Shown here: positions 16,933 through 26,725 of the stretch, piece by piece | How positions within the stretch are numbered: position 1 is the stretch's first letter | Layout of the letters: each line of letters starts with the position of its first letter | Origin: Thermococcus sp. | GTDB lineage: Archaea; Methanobacteriota_B; Thermococci; Thermococcales; Thermococcaceae | Reading direction: 5' to 3' | DNA: 64,000 nt | NCBI RefSeq assembly: GCF_027063845.1 | Contig: NZ_JAMOQU010000098.1 | Span: 1-64,000, forward strand | Notes under the pieces: model-generated | Told to the model about the DNA's origin: nothing | What the model saw: only the letters and a program-made list of their open reading frames with translations | The model's database searches: none | Position numbers and translations under genes: made by a program

Positions 16933-18777
16933 TCAGGTAAGACCGATGAACGAGTACCTCTGCTTGGTTATGATGTTGGCTATAACTATGGCCGTTATCT
17001 GCACGAGCATGAGGAAGACACCGAGGGCCGCGGCGAGGTTGGCGCTTCCAACGGCACCTATAATGAGCTCCCTCATCTTAGCGGTTATCGGGTACCAGGT
17101 TGAGTTGATTGAACCAAGGGTGATGCCGACGCTGGTTTCGCTCATACAGTAGACGAAGCTCAGCATCGCCCCGCCGAGCAGGTTGAGGGAAATCAGGGGC
17201 AGGAGTATGCTCGTGAGGGCCTTCCACCTGCCCGCTCCAAGGTTCATCGCGGCCTCTTCAAGCGAGACGTGAACCTGCTGAAGGCCGGCGGAAATCGAGC
17301 GCGCCGCGAATGGCAGACGTCTGATGGAGTACGCCAGTATGAGCGCCGCTCCCGGGAAGAAGTACAGCAGGTTGGTGGGGTCCAGTATGCTTCCCTTGAA
17401 CGGCGGGACCGTCGAGAAGAAGAAGAAATAGCTCATCGCTATGACGATTCCCGGGACGGCTATAGGTATGGTGGCAAGGCTGTCGAGTATCGGGGCGAGC
17501 TTGGCCTTCTTGAACCTGCTGGAGGCGTAGGAGGCGGTAAGCGAGAGGAGGATTATAATAACTATCGCCGCAGTGGAGTAAAGAACGCTGTTGAGTATAA
17601 CGTGCTCTATGTCGGGCTGGGTCACTATGGCCTTCATGTTCTCAAGGGTGAATCCGCTCGGCCAGGTGCCGTACCACGTCTTTGAGAAGGCAAGTAGGAC
17701 AACACCAATCTGGGGGAAGATTGTTATCAGCAGGAGAGGAACGGCAACGAACGCAATAATGAGTGCCTGCCACCACTTTGGCTTGGCAACCCTTGGCTTC
17801 CACCTGCCACCCTTGCTGAGCATCGCGTACTGCCTAAGGCCGACGTACCAGCGGACGGCGAGGAACATTATAAGGGCGATTGTGAGCATTATCAGAGCTA
17901 AGGCCGCCATCTGCGGGTTTCCGACGGCAAAGCCGGAGACGAAGGAGCTGTAAATCTGATAGGACATGAGCTTCTTGGCTATTGCGCTTCCCTGGAAGAC
18001 TATCGGCGCGGCGAGGTCCTCAAGGCTGAAGATGCCGACGAGTATTGCTCCTGAGGCTATTCCAGGGAGAGCGAGCGGAAGGGTTACCGTCCTGAAGAGG
18101 TGGAAGCCCCTGCTACCGAGGTTCTCGGCCTGCTCCTCAAGGCTGGGGTCGATGTTGATGAAGCTCGCGTAGGCGTTGAGGTAGACTATCGGGTAGTAGG
18201 TTATCGTCTGGGCGATGATGACACCAACGAGACCATCAATCCATATCGGCTTCGGGAAGAGGTGCAGGTGCTCGTAGAAAATCCAGTTGATGATTCCGTC
18301 CGGAAGGAACATCTTCTTGACAACGACGACGTTAACGAAGGGCGTAACGAGGAGCGGAATGAAGAGGAGAACGCGCATTATGTTCTTGCCCGGGAAGTCG
18401 TAGCGGGCCATTATGAAGGCGAAGAACGTTCCGAGGAGCGTCGTAAGAATCATGACGCTTATGGAGACGAGTATTGAGTTAAGGACGACACCGAAGTCCC
18501 AGCCGTAGAAGTGGTACACTTCCTTACCACCGTATTCAATCGTCTTGACGAGGTAGTCACTCGGATGGGGATTGAAGTAGTAGCTCGACCCAAAGATGCT
18601 TCTGAACCAGTAAAGCGATAGGTGGCCGTTGTACTCGAAGGCCGTTCCGAGCATCACTATTACCGGAATCACCAGAAACGCCACCAGGTAGAGCAACGGG
18701 AACAGGAATGAAGTTATGACGACCGGGTCAGGTAGGGGGGTGCCAAAGAGTCTTTCACTCCATTTGCTGACCTTCAT
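16933..18777 (-). CDS. ABC importer permease, fused two-domain type
   Basis: The protein of about 614 residues holds two copies of the binding-protein-dependent permease unit, each with about six transmembrane helices and an EAA-type coupling loop: EEQAENLGSRGFHLFRTVTLP (first, about residue 215) and EEAAMNLGAGRWKALTSILLP (second, about residue 525). Fused FbpB/ThiP-like permeases of this kind serve iron(III), thiamine and similar small solutes. ATG 18777 follows GGAGGTAACGCTA. A promoter-like CCTTTAAAACG lies upstream at about 18836-18846. Confidence 0.9.
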   Translation of the reverse strand: MKVSKWSERLFGTPLPDPVVITSFLFPLLYLVAFLVIPVIVMLGTAFEYNGHLSLYWFRSIFGSSYYFNPHPSDYLVKTIEYGGKEVYHFYGWDFGVVLNSILVSISVMILTTLLGTFFAFIMARYDFPGKNIMRVLLFIPLLVTPFVNVVVVKKMFLPDGIINWIFYEHLHLFPKPIWIDGLVGVIIAQTITYYPIVYLNAYASFINIDPSLEEQAENLGSRGFHLFRTVTLPLALPGIASGAILVGIFSLEDLAAPIVFQGSAIAKKLMSYQIYSSFVSGFAVGNPQMAALALIMLTIALIMFLAVRWYVGLRQYAMLSKGGRWKPRVAKPKWWQALIIAFVAVPLLLITIFPQIGVVLLAFSKTWYGTWPSGFTLENMKAIVTQPDIEHVILNSVLYSTAAIVIIILLSLTASYASSRFKKAKLAPILDSLATIPIAVPGIVIAMSYFFFFSTVPPFKGSILDPTNLLYFFPGAALILAYSIRRLPFAARSISAGLQQVHVSLEEAAMNLGAGRWKALTSILLPLISLNLLGGAMLSFVYCMSETSVGITLGSINSTWYPITAKMRELIIGAVGSANLAAALGVFLMLVQITAIVIANIITKQRYSFIGLT

Positions 18778-18926
18778 TAGCGTTACCTCCTCGCGGTTTT
18801 TAACCACTCGCAACTACCTTAGGATTTGCGGGTTCGTTTTAAAGGTTTCTGAAAAGAGTCTGGAAAGGTTGGGGAGAGAGAGTGGCTTTTCTTGACTCTG
18901 TCCTGTCAAAATGAAGAAAAGAAAGG

Positions 18927-20378
18927 TCAGCCGGTTATCTTCTTGAGGTCATCCATGACCTTCTGGTATTTGGCCTGGGCGGCGTTCCTCCACTCCTGGG
19001 TGAGCTGGCTCTGGAAGCCAGCATCGGTGGCAATCCTGTCGTTTATCTTGGCCGCGTACTCCTCTGTGAAGGTAACGGTCTTGCCGGTCTCGGGGTCCTT
19101 GAACTCTATCGGCGCGGTGAGCTCGTCCCTGAGCTGGTTAAACTGCTCCTCCGTTATCTTGCCATCCTTATAGGCCTTTACAATAGCCATCCAGGCCTGG
19201 TGAAGCGGGCCGTTGACGTCAATGAGGGTGGCCTTGAAGTAGTACTGGAGGGCGTTGACGGTCTTTAGGGCCTTGCTGTCATCGAACGGAATTCCCTTGC
19301 TTGAGATTGAGAGTTTGTAGGCCTTGAGGAGGGTCGGCCTAGCCTCCGCGAACGTCTTACCAACGTACTTGCCATCGAAGAGAATCTTAGCCTCTTTCTC
19401 GGTGATGGTCCTGTTGAATATCTCGGCGTTAATCGGAAGCCTGTTGATGTTGGGACTCATCCAGACGGCCTGGCCCTCGGTGAGAACCCAGTAGATGAAG
19501 GCCTGGGCCGCCTCGGGGTGCTTGGCGTTCTTGAGGAGGGCAATCGGGTCACCGTTGATGATGCTCTCCCCGGCGGGTATGACGTACTCACAGTTCGGGT
19601 TCTGCTTCATGGCAGTGTAGCCGTAGAAGTCAATGGTGTTTCCAGCAGCAATCTCACCGTTGATGACGGCATCTCTGACGGCATCGCTCGCCTCGTAAAC
19701 CTTGGAGTTGGCCGCTATAAGGGTCATAATCCTCCAGCCCTCGTCCCAGCCGAAGGCCTGGAGGATAATCTGGTAAATCCTCGTGTTAGAGGTGCTCCTG
19801 GTCGGGTCGGCTATACCGTACATCGGAGGGTCGCGGGCCCAGTCTGCGGTTGCTATGTCTTCCCACTTCTTGGGGAACGGGAGACCCTGCTTGTCGAGAA
19901 CCTGCTTGTTGACCGTGAAACCGAAGGACGAGAGCGCCGCCGCAATCCAGTAAACCTTGCCGTTTTCCTCCCTAATCATTGGCATTCCGGCAAGTTCCCT
20001 GGGTATCTGCTTGCCAATTAGGTCAAGAACCTTCTGGTCGGTTATTGGGGCGAGGTAGCCCATCTTGTACATGTCGTCGAAGAGGGTCGGACCTCCACCC
20101 CAGCCGACGTCGGCGCCCTTCTTAACGTAGCTCGGCCAGAGGGACTCGGGAACGCCAATGAACTTCAGGTCAACGATGTTGTACTGCTTGGCTATGTCGC
20201 TCTGGAGAAAGAGCTGCTTGACCTTGTATTGAATAGTGGCGTCGTGTCTGGTGATGATGACGAGGGTGATTCCGCTGGTTCCGCTGCTTCCACCACTGCC
20301 CCCGCCGCCAATACATCCACTGGCCACGACGCTGAGGCCCAAAACGAGTATGAGGAGCATACCAAGCACGCGCCTCAT
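18927..20378 (-). CDS. ABC importer substrate-binding lipoprotein
   Basis: The protein of about 483 residues starts with a lipoprotein signal (LSVVASGCIGGGG, lipidated Cys near residue 22) and a Gly/Ser linker, followed by a type II periplasmic-binding-protein fold related to the Fe3+ (AfuA) group (IITRHDATIQYKVK; KKGADVGWGGGPTLFDD). With the downstream permease and ATPase it makes a complete importer. The substrate is not shown by sequence; iron, thiamine or a phosphonate are options. ATG 20378 with GGGTGGGG is preferred to GTG 20390. A TATA-like CTTTTTAAAGG lies at about 20408-20418. Confidence 0.88.
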   Translation of the reverse strand: MRRVLGMLLILVLGLSVVASGCIGGGGSGGSSGTSGITLVIITRHDATIQYKVKQLFLQSDIAKQYNIVDLKFIGVPESLWPSYVKKGADVGWGGGPTLFDDMYKMGYLAPITDQKVLDLIGKQIPRELAGMPMIREENGKVYWIAAALSSFGFTVNKQVLDKQGLPFPKKWEDIATADWARDPPMYGIADPTRSTSNTRIYQIILQAFGWDEGWRIMTLIAANSKVYEASDAVRDAVINGEIAAGNTIDFYGYTAMKQNPNCEYVIPAGESIINGDPIALLKNAKHPEAAQAFIYWVLTEGQAVWMSPNINRLPINAEIFNRTITEKEAKILFDGKYVGKTFAEARPTLLKAYKLSISSKGIPFDDSKALKTVNALQYYFKATLIDVNGPLHQAWMAIVKAYKDGKITEEQFNQLRDELTAPIEFKDPETGKTVTFTEEYAAKINDRIATDAGFQSQLTQEWRNAAQAKYQKVMDDLKKITG

Positions 20379-20459
20379 GGCAATCCCCACCCCGTTTTCG
20401 AGCTTCCTTTAAAAAGCGTGTTGGTTCAAGGATATTAAAAAGAAGGGAAAAGGTCCCTT

Positions 20460-21557
20460 TCACTTCCTCCTCCTGAGGAGGAGTGGCACTATGGCAAGGC
20501 CAACGATGAAGGCTGGACCGCAGATACCGCCACCGCTTCCCTCGTTGCTCTCCTCGCTGGCCTTGGTCATCTCAAGGCTCCACTGGAGGATGTTGGAGAC
20601 AACCGTCGGCCCGTCGAGCTTGACCTTGTAGTACTCGCTGGCCCACATGGGCTCGTAGCCTCCAACGGGCGTCTCACCGCTGACTATGATGACGTCGTTC
20701 TTGTCGTTGACCTTCACAATCTGGGCGGCGACAATTGGGAACTCGCCCTGCTCGCCGGCCTGGTAGGCGTTTGCAGGCGGGTCGTTGTTCTCGGTGATGT
20801 CCGAGCTGGAGTTGGAGTGAACCAAGACGTACGCGTTGTCTGGCTTAACATCAGCCTTAAGCGGGTGCCAGTCACCGCTTCCGTCCTTGCCGTCAATCCA
20901 GGCAACGACACCGGGGCCGTGGGCAAGAACTTTTCCTCCGTTCTTGAAGTTCTGGACGAGGAGCTCCCTCTTAGGAGTGTTCTCCCAGGGGTCAGCGTAG
21001 GCAACGACACGGTACGGCTTTCCGCCGGCGTTGCTGATGGCGTCCTCAACTGAAGCGAGGTCGAGGCGGAGGTTGGTTATGTTGAGCTGGTCAAGGAGGC
21101 TGTTGACGAACTGCTGGGTCTTGGCGCCGTTTCCGTAGTCGGAATCGCCGGCGACCCAGAGAACCTTTCCGCCTTCCTGGAGCCACTGCCTTATGGCGTT
21201 AATCTCCTCCGGGAGGAGCGGGCTGGTTGGCTGGCCAAGGATGAGGATGGTAACGTTGTTGTTCTTGAGAGCCTCGTAAGTGATTTTGTCACCGAGCCTC
21301 TTGATTCCAAGGTCGCTCTCGTACTTGGGGTCACCAAAGTAGACGAAGGTGTAGTCCGTCAGGGTCTTGAGCATTCCCTCTGTTAGGGTCTCGTTCTTGT
21401 AGGTAACGTCGGTGAGGCCCTTGGGGTTCTCGCCGTGCGCCAAGTCGACGGCGATAACCACCTTGCCGGTGTCAGCGGCGCTGACCGCTGGGCTGGCAAC
21501 AACCCCAAAAACCGACAGCAGAACGACTGCCGCCAAGAACATTGCAACCTTCTTCAT
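20460..21557 (-). CDS. Secreted CGP-CTERM protein, same domain as a receptor kinase sensor
   Basis: The 365-residue protein has a signal peptide (cleavage near SAA, residue 25), one globular domain and a CGP-CTERM tail (GICGPAFIVGLA, ending RRRK). The domain (DLAHGENPKGL start; EGGKVLWVAGDSDYGNG; VSGETPVGGYEPMWASEYY) aligns along its whole length with the extracellular part of the kinase at 48871-51198. The hydrophobic strands and GGKVLWVAG element recall GIFT/DUF4350-type amidotransferase-like folds, but no catalytic Cys is evident, so it may bind rather than cleave a ligand. ATG 21557 follows GGTGATACC. Confidence 0.85.
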   Translation of the reverse strand: MKKVAMFLAAVVLLSVFGVVASPAVSAADTGKVVIAVDLAHGENPKGLTDVTYKNETLTEGMLKTLTDYTFVYFGDPKYESDLGIKRLGDKITYEALKNNNVTILILGQPTSPLLPEEINAIRQWLQEGGKVLWVAGDSDYGNGAKTQQFVNSLLDQLNITNLRLDLASVEDAISNAGGKPYRVVAYADPWENTPKRELLVQNFKNGGKVLAHGPGVVAWIDGKDGSGDWHPLKADVKPDNAYVLVHSNSSSDITENNDPPANAYQAGEQGEFPIVAAQIVKVNDKNDVIIVSGETPVGGYEPMWASEYYKVKLDGPTVVSNILQWSLEMTKASEESNEGSGGGICGPAFIVGLAIVPLLLRRRK

Positions 21558-21680
21558 GGTATCACCGTCCCCTTTAACGATGATTCGGTTATAAATCTTA
21601 TCGCCCGAAAGTTTAACAGGGCAGAAAAACTTCCGCAAAGCCCTTAAAGCCTTCTGCCGTTTCAGGCTCAGGTGGTAGTG

Positions 21681-22808
21681 ATGGACGTTGAGAAAAAGAT
21701 TGAGCTCATAAAGCGCAAGCCGACGGAGGAGCTCCTCACCGAGGAGAACCTGAGGCACCTCTTCGAGGTTGGAATCCCGATGCAGCACTACATCGGCTTC
21801 GAAATCAGCGGTTACATTCACCTTGGTACCGGACTCATGGCGGGAGCGAAGATAGCCGACCTCCAGAAGGCTGGGATAAAGACGAGAATCTTCCTCGCCG
21901 ACTGGCACAGCTGGATAAACGACAAGCTCGGCGGCGACCTTGAGACCATCCAGAAGGTCGCGCTCACCTACTTCAAGGAGGGCATGAAGCAGAGCATAAA
22001 GGTTATGGGCGGAGACCCCGACAAGGTTGAGTTTGTCCTCGCAAGCGAGATACTGGAGAAGGGCGACTACTGGCAGACGGTAATAGACATCTCCAAGAAC
22101 GTCACCCTCGCGAGAATGATGCGTTCGATAACGATAATGGGGCGCCAGATGGGTGAGTCAATAGACTTCGCCAAGCTCATCTACCCGGCCATGCAGGTTG
22201 CTGACATCTTCTACCAGGGCGTTACTATAGCCCACGCAGGAATGGACCAGAGGAAGGCCCACGTCATAGCGATTGAAGTTGCTCAGAAGCTGAAGTACCA
22301 CCCGCTTGAGTGGAAGGGCGAGAAGCTCAAGCCGGTCGCTTTACACCACCACCTACTCCTCGGCCTTCAGGAACCGCCCGTCTGGCCGATAGAGAGCGAG
22401 GAGCAGTTCAAAGAACTGAAGACCCAGATGAAGATGAGCAAGAGCAAGCCCTACTCCGCCGTATTCATCCACGACAGCCCAGAGGAGATAAGGCAGAAGC
22501 TCAGGAAGGCCTTCTGCCCCGCGAGGGAAGTCAGGTACAACCCCGTCCTCGACTGGGCTGAGTACATAATCTTCCGCGAGGAGCCGACTGAGTTCACAAT
22601 CCACCGCCCGGCCAAGTTCGGCGGCGACGTCACCTACACCACCTTCGAGGAGCTCAAGAGGGACTTCGCGGAAGGAAAGCTCCACCCGCTCGACCTCAAG
22701 AACGCGGTGGCAGAATACCTCATCGAGCTCCTCAAGCCGGTTCGCGAGTACTTCGAGAAGCACCCGGAGCCGCTTGAGCTCATGAGACAGGTCAAGATTA
22801 CCCGCTGA
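21681..22808 (+). CDS. tyrS: Tyrosyl-tRNA synthetase TyrS
   Basis: This is a class I synthetase of about 375 residues, the short archaeal/eukaryotic form. The HIGH-like motif is ISGYIHLGTGL (about residue 40) and the KMSKS motif is MKMSKSKPYS (about 250); AHAGMDQRKAH is the tyrosine/tRNA-site element of archaeal TyrRS. ATG 21681 follows GGTGG with a 5-base spacer; GTG 21672 is less likely. The C-terminus ends shortly after the catalytic core, as expected for archaeal TyrRS. Confidence 0.95.
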   Translation: MDVEKKIELIKRKPTEELLTEENLRHLFEVGIPMQHYIGFEISGYIHLGTGLMAGAKIADLQKAGIKTRIFLADWHSWINDKLGGDLETIQKVALTYFKEGMKQSIKVMGGDPDKVEFVLASEILEKGDYWQTVIDISKNVTLARMMRSITIMGRQMGESIDFAKLIYPAMQVADIFYQGVTIAHAGMDQRKAHVIAIEVAQKLKYHPLEWKGEKLKPVALHHHLLLGLQEPPVWPIESEEQFKELKTQMKMSKSKPYSAVFIHDSPEEIRQKLRKAFCPAREVRYNPVLDWAEYIIFREEPTEFTIHRPAKFGGDVTYTTFEELKRDFAEGKLHPLDLKNAVAEYLIELLKPVREYFEKHPEPLELMRQVKITR

Positions 22809-22835
22809 TTTTCCTTTCCCTTTGCCGGTGATAAG

Positions 22836-23309
22836 ATGCCCGGAATTGACGAGAAGGACAGGGAAATTCTGAGAATCCTCCGCTCAAACGGCAGGATTAC
22901 ACTGACCGAGCTCGGAAAAAAGGTCAACCTCTCCCCCGCGAGCGTGAAGAGCAGGCTTGAGAAGCTCGAAAGGCTTGGGGCGGTTAAGGGCTACTCGGCG
23001 GTAATTGACCCAGCTTTCCTCGGGAATCTCGTTACGGCCCTAATCTTCATCAGGCTCAAGGACGTTGACCCCTACACGAGGAGCATGCTCCGCGAGCTCG
23101 CCTCGCTCGACAACGTCGAGTTCCTCTACTTAAAAACCGGAGACCACAACGTACTGCTGAAGGGAGAATTCAGGGACATGGATGAGCTCAGGGAGTTCCT
23201 GAAGAGTCTGAAAAAGACCTTCGGCGTAAACGCGCTCTCAATCGAGGCGAACCTCGTCGTCGAGGAGCTTAAAAGGGGCTTCGCCGATGAGGACGCCTCC
23301 CGACTCTGA
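22836..23309 (+). CDS. Lrp/AsnC-family transcriptional regulator
   Basis: The 157-residue protein has an N-terminal winged helix-turn-helix (DEKDREILRILRSNGRITLTEL, recognition helix SPASVKSRLEKLERLG) and a C-terminal RAM ligand-binding domain. Members bind DNA as dimers or octamers and often sense amino acids. The target is unknown; it lies 28 bases after tyrS and three bases before the helicase, so the three may be cotranscribed. GGTGATAAG precedes ATG 22836. Confidence 0.9.
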   Translation: MPGIDEKDREILRILRSNGRITLTELGKKVNLSPASVKSRLEKLERLGAVKGYSAVIDPAFLGNLVTALIFIRLKDVDPYTRSMLRELASLDNVEFLYLKTGDHNVLLKGEFRDMDELREFLKSLKKTFGVNALSIEANLVVEELKRGFADEDASRL

Positions 23310-23315
23310 GGTGTG

Positions 23316-25949
23316 ATGAGTGGACGGCTGGCCGAGGCGGTGAAGATGCTCTTCGTTATCAGGCCCGGAAGGAAGAAGAACGAGCTTGAGGCCTTTTTCA
23401 TCGAGAACGAGCCGGAAAAGCTGAGCGAGATGAAGAACCTGAAGGCTGACAGGATATTCCGCCTCATAATGCGGGAGGGAAGGCTCTTCAAGGTTCTGGA
23501 AGGAAGCCAGTACCGCAACCCAAAGGAGATTGAAAAGCTCCTCCGCCAGGCGAGAATCGTTCTCGTCAACGCGGACGAGTGGGAGGACTACTTCAAGAGA
23601 AGGCTCCAGAACAAAAGGGTGGAAAAGGCCGAGCTGTGCCGTCTCTGCCTCCTTGAGGGTAGGATAACAGTCCTAACGCCAGGCAACAGGATAAAGTACC
23701 GCAACGAGTACATCTGCGAGCGCTGTGCGGAAGACGAGCTGAAGAGAGAGCTCCGCTTTAGGTTCAACAGCATAGCGATGTTCGAGCAGGCGAAGAAGCT
23801 CCTCGACAGGTTTAGGGACCTCGATAAGGTTTTGTATGCCTTCGACCCGCGCTTTGACCCGACCAAACATCCAGAAGTTACCAAGTGGGACGAGCTGAAG
23901 GCCAAGCACGTCAAGGTCGAGAGGGTCAAAGTTGATGAGCTCCCTGTCCCGGAGAAGTTCAAGGAAGTTCTGAAGGCTGAGGGGGTAAAGGAGCTCCTCC
24001 CCGTTCAGAGTTTGGCCGTTAAGAACGGCCTCCTTGAGGGTGAGAACTTACTCGTTGTTTCCGCAACGGCGAGCGGTAAAACGCTAATAGGCGAATTAGC
24101 TGGAGTTCCCAAGGCGATGGAGGGCAAAAAGCTCCTCTTTCTGGTTCCTCTCGTTGCCCTTGCCAACCAGAAGTACGAGGACTTCAAAAGGCGCTACTCC
24201 AAGCTCGGCCTCCGCGTGGCGATAAGGGTCGGCATGAGCAGGATTAAGACAAAAGATGAACTCGTCGTTGTTGACACCGGCATAGACGCGGACATCATAG
24301 TGGGAACCTACGAGGGAATAGACTACCTCCTGAGGGCCGGTCGGAAGATAGGCAACGTTGGAACCATCGTGATAGACGAGATACACACCCTCGACGACGA
24401 GGAGCGCGGGCCCCGCCTTGACGGCCTTATAGCGAGGCTGAGGAAGCTCTACCCGAAGGCTCAGTTCATAGGCCTGAGCGCGACCGTCGGGAACCCCGAG
24501 GAGCTCGCCAAAGAGCTCGGCCTCAAGCTGGTGCTCTACGACGAGAGGCCGGTTGACCTGGAGAGGCACATTATCATAGCGCGCAACGAGTCAGAAAAGT
24601 GGCGCCACATAGCAAACCTCTGCAGGGCGGAAGCGATGAGGAAGTCGAAGCAGGGCTACAAGGGGCAGACGATAGTGTTCACATTCTCGCGCAAGAGGAC
24701 ACACGAGCTTGCCGCTTATCTAACGAGCAAGGGCCTTCGAGCGAAACCCTACCACTCCGGTTTGCCATACAAGCAGAGAAAGTTCACCGAGATGGAGTTT
24801 TTAGCTCAAAGGCTGGACGTGGTAGTTACAACAGCTGCACTCGGAGCGGGCGTTGACTTCCCAGCGAGCCAGGTCATCTTTGAAAGCCTCGCCATGGGCA
24901 ACAAATGGCTAACCGTCCGCGAGTTCCACCAGATGCTCGGAAGGGCAGGGAGACCCCTCTACCATGAGAAGGGCAGGGTCTACCTCATAGTCGAGCCCGG
25001 GAGAAAGTATTCTGCCCAGATGGAAGGGACTGAGGAGGAAGTTGCCTTTAAGCTCCTGACTGCACCGATAGAGCCCGTCCAAGTCGAGTGGAGCGACGAA
25101 CTTGAGGAGGACAACGTCTTAGCGCACTCCTGCGTCTTCAAGGGGCTTGACGTCATTGAGGAAGTCCAGGCCAAATGCCTCGGCGCCAACCAGAGCGCCG
25201 AGAAAGTTCTTGAAAAGCTGGAGGAGTTTGACCTCGTGAGGCTCAAAAAGCCCATCGTCGAAGTCACTCCCTACGGAAGGGCCGTCAGCATGAGCTTCCT
25301 CCTGCCCAAGGAGGCGGAGTTCATAAGGAAGAACCTTCGGGAGAAGCCCGCTCGCTGGATTGCGCTCAAGCTTCATCCCTTCGAGAACCTATATCTAAGC
25401 GGAACGCTCCAGCGGGAGCTTGAGGGGGCTGTGAGGGGCAGGATAAGCGCCAACATCTTCTCGCCGAGCTTCGCCTCCATCTTGGAAGAGCTTGACAAGG
25501 TGATTCCCGAGCTCAGCCCCAACTCCGCGGAGAGGCTGTTCACGATTTACCAGGAGTTCTTCATGTGCGGTGAGGAAGACTGCACCGAGTACGCGATGGA
25601 GCGCGTTGGAAATCTCATAATAGAGCTCCGCAGGAGCGGGAAGCATCCGACCCAGATAGCGGAGCACTTCAGGAAGGTCTACGGCCTAATCGTTTACCCG
25701 GGCGACGTCTTCACGTGGTTAGATGGCATCGTCAGGAAGCTCGAAGCGATAGAGAGAATCGCGAGGGTCTTCCGCGTGAGGAAGGCCGAGGAAGAGGCAA
25801 AGCTCCTTAGAAGGGAAATAGAGGAGGGCAGAATCCTCACACCTGAAGGACCATCTGAGCGGGGTCGCGAATCGCGGGGCCAAGACCGAGGACGTAAATC
25901 GCCAGGTACCAGAAACGTCTCTCCTCCTCGTCGGGGACGAGGTATTTGA
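23316..25949 (+). CDS. ASH-Ski2-like superfamily 2 helicase
   Basis: This is a Ski2-like helicase of about 877 residues. Motifs: Q-like LLPVQSLAV, Walker A SATASGKT, DEIH box (VIDEIHTLDD), SAT, TTAALGAGVD and QMLGRAGRP. An N-terminal extension (about 220 residues) with a Zn-binding CRLC...CERC pair distinguishes it from DNA helicase Hel308 and fits the archaeal-specific ASH-Ski2 group, which is linked to RNA decay with aRNase J. A C-terminal Cys pair (MCGEEDC) lies near residue 750. ATG 23346 preceded by GGCGGTGAAG is an alternative start. The last 37 codons overlap the converging DUF63 gene, an unusually long overlap. Confidence 0.85.
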   Translation: MSGRLAEAVKMLFVIRPGRKKNELEAFFIENEPEKLSEMKNLKADRIFRLIMREGRLFKVLEGSQYRNPKEIEKLLRQARIVLVNADEWEDYFKRRLQNKRVEKAELCRLCLLEGRITVLTPGNRIKYRNEYICERCAEDELKRELRFRFNSIAMFEQAKKLLDRFRDLDKVLYAFDPRFDPTKHPEVTKWDELKAKHVKVERVKVDELPVPEKFKEVLKAEGVKELLPVQSLAVKNGLLEGENLLVVSATASGKTLIGELAGVPKAMEGKKLLFLVPLVALANQKYEDFKRRYSKLGLRVAIRVGMSRIKTKDELVVVDTGIDADIIVGTYEGIDYLLRAGRKIGNVGTIVIDEIHTLDDEERGPRLDGLIARLRKLYPKAQFIGLSATVGNPEELAKELGLKLVLYDERPVDLERHIIIARNESEKWRHIANLCRAEAMRKSKQGYKGQTIVFTFSRKRTHELAAYLTSKGLRAKPYHSGLPYKQRKFTEMEFLAQRLDVVVTTAALGAGVDFPASQVIFESLAMGNKWLTVREFHQMLGRAGRPLYHEKGRVYLIVEPGRKYSAQMEGTEEEVAFKLLTAPIEPVQVEWSDELEEDNVLAHSCVFKGLDVIEEVQAKCLGANQSAEKVLEKLEEFDLVRLKKPIVEVTPYGRAVSMSFLLPKEAEFIRKNLREKPARWIALKLHPFENLYLSGTLQRELEGAVRGRISANIFSPSFASILEELDKVIPELSPNSAERLFTIYQEFFMCGEEDCTEYAMERVGNLIIELRRSGKHPTQIAEHFRKVYGLIVYPGDVFTWLDGIVRKLEAIERIARVFRVRKAEEEAKLLRREIEEGRILTPEGPSERGRESRGQDRGRKSPGTRNVSPPRRGRGI

Positions 25950-26631
25950 GGGCGTAGTAGACAGCTATGAGGATTACCGTTATCCAGGGGTAGTAGATGT
26001 AGGCCCCGAACCAGCTTACGAGATGACTTTCAATCCAGTGGACCTCCCTGTAGCCGTAGAAGTGGATTCCAACAACGGTCGAGGCTATGTCAAAGTAGTG
26101 GGCCAGGACAGGATAGAGGTAGAGCCTGTCGAAGGGCTTCCACCTGTAGAAGGCGAGAACCACCGCCCAGCTGACGGCGGTGTGGATTAAAGTCAGCTCG
26201 TAGGGGCGCCAGTCCCTGGCGTGGGTAACGAGCACGTAGTTCGCCCAGAGAGCTAAAACCGTTCCCCAGGCTATCGTTATCTTTGGATAAGTCTTAAGCT
26301 TTGCATCGACCACTATCGCCGGAACTATGAGGACGAACGCCGTGAAGAAGATTCCGGGGGTTAAGATTAGCGGGTTCTTCGGCAGAATCCCACCGTCCAC
26401 GAGCGCCCTGACCGTTGCCCCAAAGACCACCATCGGCGTTACCGCCCAGAACAGCCTCTCGTCAACCTTGATTTTCAGGGGCTTGATTATGTAGCGGTAG
26501 GAGTAGATGACGCCGAGACCGAAGAGCAGTGCGTAGACAAAGGTGTTGACGGCGTTATAGCCGCTCCTCGTGAACATGGGCTCCCAGAAGTACCGGTTGA
26601 AGAAGTCCCACAGAGACTGCTCGATGCCCAT
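25837..26631 (-). CDS. DUF63-family membrane protein
   Basis: The protein of about 264 residues has seven or so transmembrane helices and fits the archaeal DUF63 family (N-terminal FFNRYFWEPMFTRSGYNAVNT; NPLILTPGIFFTAF; HYFDIASTVVGIHFYG). The function of the family is unknown. ATG 26631 with GGTGGTTAAA upstream is chosen over an upstream ATG at 26682. Its end overlaps the helicase gene by 113 bases. Confidence 0.8.
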   Translation of the reverse strand: MGIEQSLWDFFNRYFWEPMFTRSGYNAVNTFVYALLFGLGVIYSYRYIIKPLKIKVDERLFWAVTPMVVFGATVRALVDGGILPKNPLILTPGIFFTAFVLIVPAIVVDAKLKTYPKITIAWGTVLALWANYVLVTHARDWRPYELTLIHTAVSWAVVLAFYRWKPFDRLYLYPVLAHYFDIASTVVGIHFYGYREVHWIESHLVSWFGAYIYYPWITVILIAVYYALKYLVPDEEERRFWYLAIYVLGLGPAIRDPAQMVLQV

Positions 26632-26725
26632 TTTAACCACCGGCTCCCGTTGGAGTCGAACCTTATAGGCCTTTTGGGACACAACTTATTAAAGCAAACC
26701 ACCGTAGGTTAACCGAGGTGGTAGC

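Noticed and set aside
23316-25949. DNA repair helicase Hel308
   Set aside because: The Ski2-like core fits, but the Zn-binding N-terminal extension and C-terminal Cys region point to the ASH-Ski2 group.
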